From: Agrocybe praecox
Lineage: Eukaryota; Basidiomycota; Agaricomycetes; Agaricales; Agrocybaceae
Length of the DNA: 64,000 nt
Reading direction: 5' to 3'
NCBI GenBank assembly: GCA_964017145.1
Contig: OZ024841.1
Coordinates: 2,604,001-2,668,000 of the forward strand
Made by a program: the position numbers and the translations under genes. Shown in pieces: positions 55,986 through 64,000 of this stretch. The notes beneath the pieces were generated by a model. That model did no database searches and was not told where the DNA came from. It was given only the letters and a program-made list of their open reading frames with translations. The stretch's first letter is position 1. Every line of letters starts with the position of its first letter.

Positions 55986-56598
55986 TGGAAGTGTGCAGAA
56001 CTCGAACACCAGTATGGTGAGATGTAGGTCCACCTCGAAGAGTACTTATGTGCATAGCTAGATTAATGAGGGAGAATTGAATGTCGGGGGAAGAAGCGAA
56101 ATTAATCCGTGAACTGGAAAGCAAATCACCTAACAATCAAATATAGAAAAATTGCACAGCCGATATCGTGCCGTCTCCTGGCGGAGCTTCGCGTTCTAAA
56201 TTTACCAACATTGAGTCCTTCGTCAACTAACTGGGGCTGGCTTTTTCCTATCAACGCATTCTCTTTTATTCACGGCCGTGGTACGCATGCTCTGGCTGTA
56301 CTCCTCGGCTATTAAATGGCAGCGCAGAGATTCCATATATTATGGGTACTCAAATATACAGCACAGTGCCTTATAAAAAGGCAGTGTCAACGAACAGCTT
56401 TGAGACGCGTTGGCAGTGAAGATATTTGTAACTACATGCTGCATGTCCAGTGCATGGCTTGTACGTATATATATATAGGGTTTCGAAGGTTTGCATGGCG
56501 GTTGCTGCGTCACTTTCCTTGCTTTCCCTCACCAGCTAGCATCTGGGATTCGATTTGTTGCTTGCTCTCGATTCTCGAATATCGACTTCGCAGTAGGG

Positions 56599-59053
56599 AT
56601 GGACGATCGGCGTGTTATCAACAATAATTCTGTTATATCTGGCCACAACGTTATTACTGGCGGTACATTTAATCAACAAAATGTGGCGGGTGACGGACGA
56701 AAATGTGAGCATTGAAGATTCAAGGTACATGCTATGTATCTAACTATCTGTAGGGTCTTTTGAGCTTCTGATGAAAGCTACGGCACCGAATGCTTTGCAC
56801 GATTCGAATGCCGAGTTCGACCGCCCAAAATGCCATCCGAATACCCGTCTTGCTGTCCTGGAGAAAATCATGAACTGGGCCCAACGTTGCGATAGGGGAA
56901 CTTGGGACCACTACATCATGTGGCTGACCGGCGCTGCAGGAGCGGGAAAATCAGCCATCACAAAGTCATTTATCGAAATGTGTCTTCTCAGCAAGCTAGT
57001 CCTCGCAACTTTCATTTTCTGGAGATCCGATGGAACGAGGAATCACGCAGGCGCGTTCGTAGCAACAATTGCATACCAGATTTATCAGAAAATTCCGGCC
57101 ACTCAAAGGGAGATACTCTCCGCGATTGAGGCGGACCCCTTGATTTTCACGAAGGGATTAGAAGAACAGTTTACCCACCTAGTCATGAAGCCCCTTCAAA
57201 ATGTTTGCTGTTCAGGAAATTCATCTCCTTTGGGTTCCTGGCGGGTCATCGTCATAGACGGTCTCGACGAATGTGGTGATGGGGTTTTGCAGGCTAGGAT
57301 TCTGCGCATGATAGCAGACGCAATTCGAACGTTCGAACTACCCATTCAATTTCTCATCGCCAGTCGTCCTGAGCATGAGATCAATCTGGCATTTAGATCC
57401 AAGAAAATGGATGGGCTATTTTCACGACTTTACCTCGACGATACATTCTATCCCGACGACGACATTCGCACATTTCTCAGAGACGGTTTCGATGAAATCA
57501 AGACCAGCCACCCATTTAGATCTCTAATCCCTGCTTCTTGGCCATCCGACAAAATTCTGAAAGAAATTGTCAGAAAGTCGTCTGGGCAATTCATTTATGC
57601 AGCAACGGTACATCGCTATTGCCAATCCACAAGGTATCGACCAGATCACCGTCTCGATGTGGTGAATAATCTACGACCGGTAGAAGGTGACCTACCCTTC
57701 GCGCAGCTGGATGCGCTATATACAATGATCCTCAACTCCACCGCACATACAAAGCGTGTCCGATATATGCTTAGTATCGTTTCACATCGCGTATGCAAAG
57801 AGTACGCTGATTTCGACATATCTACATTTATGTCGTTGGAACCGGGGGAGCTCGAGATTTTAGTCTGTGATCTGGGGGCAATTGTCTCTATTGAGAAGAA
57901 ATACTCTTCGTGGTTTAAGCGGGACTTGGAGGTTGTGAAAATCCTACACACTTCACTTCATGACTTCCTTCTCGACCATGTGAGGTCTAGAGACCATTTC
58001 CTTGACATTGATGAATACAGATCAGATCATATTGCAAATATAATTCAGTATGTGATCAAAGGTAAGAGTGTTCCCAGAAATTGTTGAGCATCTCAAACTA
58101 AATTCTCCTAGATCCCATGCCCCATAATATTGAAATCTTTGAGGACTTCACTAGAAGTGAATTTCCGCTATGCCAGAGCTCAACTTCACTAATCAATATT
58201 GCTGACAAGTTTTCATTTCTCGACCTTGTATCGAGAGAAATAGAACAAGAAATAGAACACCACAACACAAACTTCTATGGTGATTCTATGGACCTCCGAA
58301 AATTTGTATTTTGGTTCTGGCTTCCATTCTGTGCACGCATGGTGAGGAAAAATCTTCTTTTAATGTTAATATCCTTAATTTTCCGGGCAGGCCCCTTTGG
58401 ATGAACGCTGGGTTGTAATAGAGAAAAAACATCAAGAATATATGGAACAGCTATTTTTGTCTCAGCTGCCGCACTATTACGAGAACGACGCTGAGGGGAT
58501 CATGCTTTTATGCATTGCATGTCACCTGGGGAATAACATGTGTGTACCAATTACTTCCAATTCCAACTATGGAGAGTTCCCCGGGCCCCGACTAAACTGT
58601 GATATCCTCTATCTGTTTCAATCCTTTTCTCTCGAAGACGGAAGGGCTCACTATTTTCGGCATTTTATGCACTTTCTGCAGCACCCAGACCAATCACACA
58701 AGTACCCTATAGGTCCATCTGCCTACGAAAAGGCAGCCTTACATTGTGTAAAGCAGTACCCATTTTTCTCGTACACGAACAACTCGGAAGATAGCATGTT
58801 GGACGCACTGACCTTGGACAATGGCCAATGGACATTAAACGACTCCACCTCAAACTATGGGGACAGAATGAATCTTCTGTTTCTCGGCTATATAGTCTTC
58901 TTCCTTCCTCGAGCTGGATTTTCTGAAGAGCTAACTCAACAATGTGAATGGGAAACGCGGAAACCTGACGGACTACTTAGAAGAAACTTTCCCAGGCGCG
59001 GAGCTCTCGTACACCAAGAGATGAGGAATTACCTGGACCGAGTTCGATCGTAG
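56599..59053 (+). CDS. NACHT-type STAND NTPase (fungal NLR-like), copy 2, intact, 4 exons
   Basis: Exons 56599-56704, 56754-58061, 58112-58341, 58391-59053 give 2307 nt and 768 residues. It has the same architecture and splice phases as copy 1: the INNNSVISGHNVITGGTFN segment, Walker A GAAGAGKS (95-102), Walker B VIVIDGLDE, SRPEHEI, and the C-terminal domain ending NYLDRVRS. The upstream ATG used in copy 1 is lost here (CATCTGGG instead of CATCCATG), so the first usable in-frame ATG is at 56599 and the N-terminus is about 19 residues shorter. The two proteins differ by scattered substitutions and in-frame indels, notably around RHQPDHRLDV/RYRPDHRLDV, in the 300-350 region and in the C-terminal domain. 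No stops or frameshifts are present, so both copies appear to be maintained. Confidence 0.85.
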
Positions 59054-59569
59054 CAGGGCAACGGATATGATTATCCGCATAGACCCATGTACGTATGATA
59101 AAATCCTCGGAAGTAAGTACACCCAGCTAACATATTTAGACACCAAAGTGCAGCAATCAAATTTTTCAACTTCTAGTTAGCGCCGGACGCTGGGTTTCGA
59201 CTCTGACCAGATTTGGCTCCCATGATATAAACCATGTATTTAGTTGTAAAACATACAGCATGCAATATTATCTACTTGAAGCAAAAAAATATAGTACAAC
59301 GCGAGGTTGACGTTGAATACTTGTTTTGCAGGGCCACCGCTACGCGTGGCAGTACGAGTCTTTAAGCTTTAGCTTTAGTTATTACTGTTTATTTTTTCAG
59401 TAGTGTACTATGTCGTGTCCGTGTACTTACACAAAAATAGACACAGATATGTTTTTTTTTCAGAGATGCGCGACAAGAATAACAAGAGTAGCATTAACAA
59501 AAAAAAAACACAATATGTGTACATGTATTAACGATCACATCTAAGTACGTGAAGGGAAAGTAAGTGCTC
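59054..59569. other. 3' flank of NACHT gene 2
   Basis: The first about 265 bp duplicate 46997-47260, ending at CGAGGTTGACGTTGAATA. Beyond that the sequence is AT-rich with A and T runs and no recognisable gene. Confidence 0.5.
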
Positions 59570-61990
59570 AATATTTTTTGAACGACAGCGCGAGTACGTA
59601 CCTTGAAACCATCATTCCTCGACGCGTGTAGCCCTCCCACGCATATCCCTCCATACTACCGCAAAAAAACATATCGACCATTGTATCTTCGTTGGAGTCG
59701 AAAATCTCGAAGGCCAGTCGTCCGACTCCGGCGGCATCGTATGCGATGACCAGAACGCAAAGGTCGTTGGCGGCTGCTGCGTACGTGCACCTACGAAGTG
59801 TGAGTACTAGTGTGCGTATGACTTGTCGATTTCATCTTCAATTCCAGGGCACGAGAGGAAATATTCGAGTCACGACTCGAAGTCCTGTGTCGTGTACAAA
59901 CGCCGAGGAACCACACGAGACCCCGGTGCACAAGTTGTTCTCGCAACCCACAGCTCTTCATTACATGGACGACTACGAGATGTTGCTCAATAGTGACAAC
60001 ATTGTGGCAGATGGGCAAGTGGGTATTATTTATAACACATCAAGTTTGGGCAGCAGATCGAACAAATGAGCTTGGGCTCAAGCGGGAAAGATGATATAGC
60101 CGTTCGAATGTCACGAGGAAGAGTAATAGTAGGCGGTGCAGAGGACATGCTGTCCGAGACAGATAATCGACCAAATCGTATTGCTAGATTGAGGATGTAG
60201 CCTACCTGAGCGAGGGCGGAGGGAGATGCAGTGATCAACGAACATGATAGTACGACAGGTGCTTGAGCTACAGGTCGTAAGGGAGATGTGCGGGGATGTT
60301 GCGAAGATGTGGATGAGCTAGAGACGATTTGACAAAGGGACCGTGGTGGTGGTGGTTGGGATGCGGAAGAGCGAGCAGGAGGTTGAGAATAAATCGATTT
60401 CAACGTCGACTTCTTTAACCTTGGTCTGTGTTTGCTGTCGCTCTTGTCTTTGTCGCTATCGTTGAGGACGTCATCTACGTTCATCATGACCATGCTCTTC
60501 ATCATCGTTCCTCCCTTCCCAACACCCTCTTCTTCCTCATCACTTTAATGAACCACCCCCTGCATCCACTTCGGTCTGCTGCCCACAGCGGCAGTAGCAG
60601 CTCGAGTGCCCCCAGAACTTCTCAAATCACCCCTCGCTACCGGCCGCCTGGGGTCGCTCGTAACGCTTCTTGGACTGCTTGACGGAGAACCCCATTTCTA
60701 CAAATTGGCCGAGGATGTGCGGTGAGGAAGACCTTTCTTTGCTGTGAGTAGGTTGGCTGCTCGTGGTGGTGGTTCTGGTATCTGAGATATAGTCGTGCCA
60801 TGACTAGTAGACAAAAGAGTTAGATATTAATACCAAGAAAATTGCATGTGGGGTAAAAGTGAATGAACAGAAATAAAAAAATATAATTTCATCGGAACAT
60901 AGACAAGGAAGGATTCAGGAAGGGGGAAAAAGTTTACGTACGAAATCATCATTCCTACTCGTCCTACCACCCGTCTTCGCCTTTACAGCTTCCACAGGCT
61001 GGCTCAGTAGACCCAGGATATCACCCTCATCTGCACGAGTCCCCAATAGCAGTATTGACATTATCCCGTAGAATCCCCTCCAAACGCGTATGGTTCTGTT
61101 GCATCGACTCTGTGATGTTCGCGCTCAGTCGCTCCATGACCAAATCACCCATGACTAGGTGTTGTTGCGCAGCAAACTCCTTGACTAGCTCCCTGTCATG
61201 CATGACAGCGTCCATACTGTCACCATGTTGCTCTACGAAGGTCCTCGCAGCTTTATCTTCGTCGTCGATGGGCACGTCGTGTGTTGGAATATCGAGTTTG
61301 GCAGATTGGTGAATTTGGAAATTCATGAGCAAATCGCGACGGCAGTCATTAATGGCGGTCGCACATGTCGTGAATTTCTCTCGACTTCCAATGGCAAGAC
61401 GACAAACAATGCGGTTTTACTTGCGATAAGCAGTAATTAGGGAAGCTGACTCTTTCAGCGCATCATTTACGCGCTCGATGACCTGTCACGTCAATGGCAT
61501 GATTTCGATCTTTTGCAGAACAGGTAGGTGACTGAGCATGAGAGTGATGCGTTCCAATACACTCTGTTGCCGCTTTGACGAGCGAGGGTTGTGAGAGGAA
61601 GAGGTGGAGGCATTGTTGGTGTTGTCACGGAGGCTCAAGCCTCTATTGTTCGAGATGGGAAATAAGGAGCCCAAGCCGCTGCTTGAGTCGAGCCAGCTGT
61701 GAGCATGGTGCGAGTGCATTGGTGGGGGCGGAAGATGAAACGAGTGGCTTGGTCCACCAGCGCCGCCTGCGCAACCATTCTGACGAGATCTAGGCGGAGG
61801 ATAATCGGCCTGTAAGCATTGAATTCAGTAAAGAAATAGGAATAAAGAAATAAAATAATATATGTACATCTCCCTGTTCCAAACGTCATGTTGACCAACG
61901 ACCCCTCCCTTCTCGAAGACCTCGTCGACGACGGCATCATGGGCACATCTTCATCGTCGTCAACATCCACATCATCATCTCCGTCCCATC
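59570..61990 (-). pseudogene. Decayed gene with helical-bundle-like and UBA-like regions
   Basis: The minus strand, 5' to 3', reads: an acidic start (DVDDDEDVPMMPSSTRSSRR, about 61970-61900); a Ser/Asn-rich linker (NPRSSKRQQS); then one continuous frame SVLERITLMLSHLPVLQKIE / VIERVNDALKESASLITAYR / FTTCATAINDCRRDLLMNFQ, interrupted by TGA (about 61493) and TAA (about 61437). A coiled-coil-like stretch (MERLSANITESMQQNHTRLE, 61145) follows; the frame shifts at a GGGG run near 61045 into ADEGDILGLLSQPVEAVKAK. After an intron, LGQFVEMGFSVKQSKK (about 60700) and, one frame off, VQEALRATPGGR resemble a UBA (ubiquitin-binding) domain. The last part includes CVLVIAYDAAGVGRLAFEIF (59770-59690). The first region recalls MLKL-type four-helix adaptor domains of fungi, which is only a guess. 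Two stops and at least two frameshifts make it a pseudogene. Confidence 0.45.
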
Positions 61991-63394
61991 TCCGTCAAAC
62001 TTGATCATTGCCGAAGCGGAAAAGTCAGCAGGGCCCTTCAAGTCTTGTTCGCCTTGATGCTGTATGAATTGAAAATGTAAACATGTCAGCACAAGCAATT
62101 TCACAATCAATCAGTCACAAATATTGTAGATAAGAATCGGTGGGCATCAAAAAAAAAAACGTGCGACGTAACTTGAGCTCATGGCCCAGTCGGTCCTCTA
62201 TAATAAAAGCAAAGACAGAGAGAGAGATTATAATGACGGAGGAATAAAAAGAATTTAAAAAGAGGGCGGGTACGAAACTAGAATGGAGTTTACAAACCAA
62301 AGATAATCGATAATGATTGATACGTCGACCGAGCATAGCACTCCCAACTCGTACACCTCTTTGAACAACCCATTCTTCCGCTAAGCATATCCCAACGGCG
62401 ACGAGGCAGCGAGTTCAGGTGGTAAATTGTTAAAAATATCGCATGTTACGAGTCCCCGGGTGGAAGATTTCCTGCATTTTGTTATCCAATTCTGATCTGG
62501 GGCCTGTGTTCGTCATATCAAAATGTGCTACGAAAGGACGAATTGGAGGGTAGGTTGATTGGCAAAAAAACGCGCCTTGGTTCTTTCCCTGTCCTATTTT
62601 TGACAACTATTTGGCCTTATTGATCAACACATGTCCGAGACTCCGAGTATAGTCCGACTGCCTCTCGGAGTCGATTGACGCCTCATCGTGTTCAAAGATG
62701 ACTCTCTTGTGGCAACGGTTTGGTCTGCACTATAGCATAATCTAAGTACCTTCGAAATATCAAACTAAATTTCTTAGTAATATGAGTGGTGGTCGGCAGT
62801 CGTTGCAGCCTTTATCACGGAGGGTGTCGTGCTAATGCGGTGGTGGTAGAACTCGGAATTCGTCATCATTGCTTAGCTCGCTGTCGACCGACAGTAGTCA
62901 TATGCGCACCTACATCTCTGCGCCGAGGAGAGGGGCAGAGTGAGGGCAGTGGTGGTGGTGGACACTGGAAGAAATTAGATTGATGTTCAAGGTTTGATTT
63001 CAACCCGAATCGGGTCGTTCCCACGCCGGGCCGACCGATAACCGCGTGCCGTCGAACACGATGATGGACTACACGAGGCGTAAATCGTAAAATAGATATC
63101 ATACGGGCTTATATAGTTAATAAAATCTTCCTTGAAAGAAAAAGGGATGGTCATACTATTAATTTTCTATGTACTGTCGTTGAAGGCAAAAGCAACCGGA
63201 GTATATAAGTTACATTGTTACCATATGGTCAATTTGATGCCATCACTGATGGGGGTCAACAAGGGTCAGAGAAAGTCGCAGAAAGACATCGATTAAAAGG
63301 ACTCGTTTTTACTTACGTAAAAGACTCGTAATTGTTCCGAATTAATGGCCTTGCTGAAAGTAAGGCTCCCCACGGTCAAAATTCACCATATATA
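61991..63394. other. Intergenic region without a recognisable gene
   Basis: No motif-bearing frame is seen on either strand. Short frames at 62786-63102 overlap on both strands and have low-complexity composition. An imperfect inverted pair of CTCCGAGT-like text near 62640-62665 is too short to interpret. Confidence 0.4.
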
Positions 63395-63600
63395 GTAATC
63401 GTATTTTCTGCTGCTTTGGAAACAAACAGCTACAAATACCTCACTAAGAAATTTACCCTCACTAAAGATTCGTATTTTCTGCTGCTTTAGAAACAAACAG
63501 CTACAAGCACCCCACTAAGGATTTTACCCTCACTAAGACTCGCATTTTCTGCTGCTTTGGAATCAAACAGCTACAAACACCTACGGATTTTGCCGCTTGC
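63395..63600 (+). repeat. Tandem repeat, about 3 units of 65-70 bp
   Basis: Units begin near 63405, 63470 and 63540 with GTATTTTCTGCTGCTTTGGA (or CGCATTTT..), followed by AACAAACAGCTACAA and CACTAAG..TTTTACCCTCACTAA. The array lies about 120 bp downstream of the helicase stop codon. Confidence 0.75.
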
Positions 63601-63718
63601 GGCTTCTTCTGCTACCTTTGCTTCAAACACCATTCACGTTTCCGTCTCTATATCTACACGTCTACGTGCAATTATGTTCCCAAAGGTGCGTTCGCTGTTT
63701 CTTTAATTGATGGTATTG

Positions 63719-64000
63719 TTACATAGCGCTGACTTTTGCCCACCACTTCTTAGTTTTTTCGTTCAACGTTTCTAGGCGTATCATATCTTTTCTCAGCTCC
63801 TCGGATGGGTGGTGTGGAAAAAGGTCTTCCTTAAAGTCCCTGAGTATACATATGGTATCTCGCCCCCGACTTCTCGAAAGGGCCCCGTATACCCCGAATG
63901 CCGAAAACGTTCCTGTGGGCGGCGGCGCTATGTCGATGATCACATACTCGATGCCCTGTGCTTTATAATCGGTAAATGTGTATCCCGCTGTCATTGCGTA
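63719..64000 (-). CDS. PIF1-like DNA helicase, C-terminal fragment (continues beyond window)
   Basis: The minus-strand frame enters from the right edge and reads AMTAGYTFTDYKAQG, then IEYVIIDIAPPPTG, VYGALSRSRGRDTICILRDF and LFPHHPSEELRKDMIRLE, ending AKVSAM and a stop near 63719. The first part matches the end of a superfamily 1 helicase core (AYAMT..D.KAQG and ALSR motifs of PIF1 or Helitron-type helicases). In such proteins KAQG is normally followed by QT; here it runs straight into IEY, a two-residue gap in motif V/VI-adjacent sequence. In mushrooms such stand-alone helicase genes are often repeated and may derive from Helitron transposons. Whether the rest is intact cannot be seen. Confidence 0.75.
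   Translation of the reverse strand, partial: YAMTAGYTFTDYKAQGIEYVIIDIAPPPTGTFSAFGVYGALSRSRGRDTICILRDFKEDLFPHHPSEELRKDMIRLETLNEKTKKWWAKVSAM

Overview
This window looks like genomic DNA from a filamentous basidiomycete, most likely an agaricomycete. Genes are split by many short introns (about 45-70 bp) with GT..AG ends, and the families are typical of mushroom genomes: NACHT-type NLR-like genes, a PIF1-like helicase tail, a large multi-exon orphan family, SurE-like phosphatases and MFS transporters. I see no bacterial operons, CRISPR arrays or rRNA genes.

Layout. 1-9 kb is a gene graveyard: two tandem decayed SurE-like phosphatases, a decayed short-chain dehydrogenase and a decayed membrane protein. 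9.3-26.7 kb is a tandem segmental duplication (spacing about 10.5 kb) of a three-gene block: an HPC2/ubinuclein-like histone-chaperone gene (decayed in both copies), MFS transporter A (intact twice) and MFS transporter B (first copy broken, second intact). A 3.5 kb spacer with a dual-specificity-phosphatase remnant separates the copies. 26.7-30.2 kb has a tRNA-Ser-like (SINE-like) repeat and a minus-strand von Willebrand A gene. 32.0 and 34.3 kb carry two intact plus-strand genes: a VOC/glyoxalase-fold protein and an orphan with two putative zinc sites, basic clusters and a SUMO-interaction-like tail. 36.2-39.5 kb is a ten-exon minus-strand orphan, perhaps derived from a transposase.

39.9-59.3 kb is a second, rearranged tandem duplication. 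Each copy has gene fragments, a degenerate minisatellite array, a repeat called Z here, the last exons of an unknown gene, and an intact NACHT NTPase gene (44.5-47.0 and 56.6-59.1 kb). The second copy carries a foreign patch (51.8-54.5 kb): an inverted MFS fragment, an inverted copy of an 0.8 kb element and a truncated vWA copy, all with relatives elsewhere in this window. 59.6-62 kb holds a decayed gene with UBA-like and helical-bundle-like parts; the right edge cuts the C-terminus of a PIF1-like helicase.

Considered intact from reading splice sites and frames: MFS A1, A2 and B2, the VOC protein, the two-zinc-site protein and both NACHT genes. The vWA gene (start unclear) and the 36-39.5 kb orphan (last junction unclear) are probably genes. 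The active-looking content is transport, NLR-like sensing and orphan nuclear proteins set in recently duplicated DNA. Exon boundaries were derived by eye from frame, phase and paralogue comparison, and family calls come from motif recognition without database searches.
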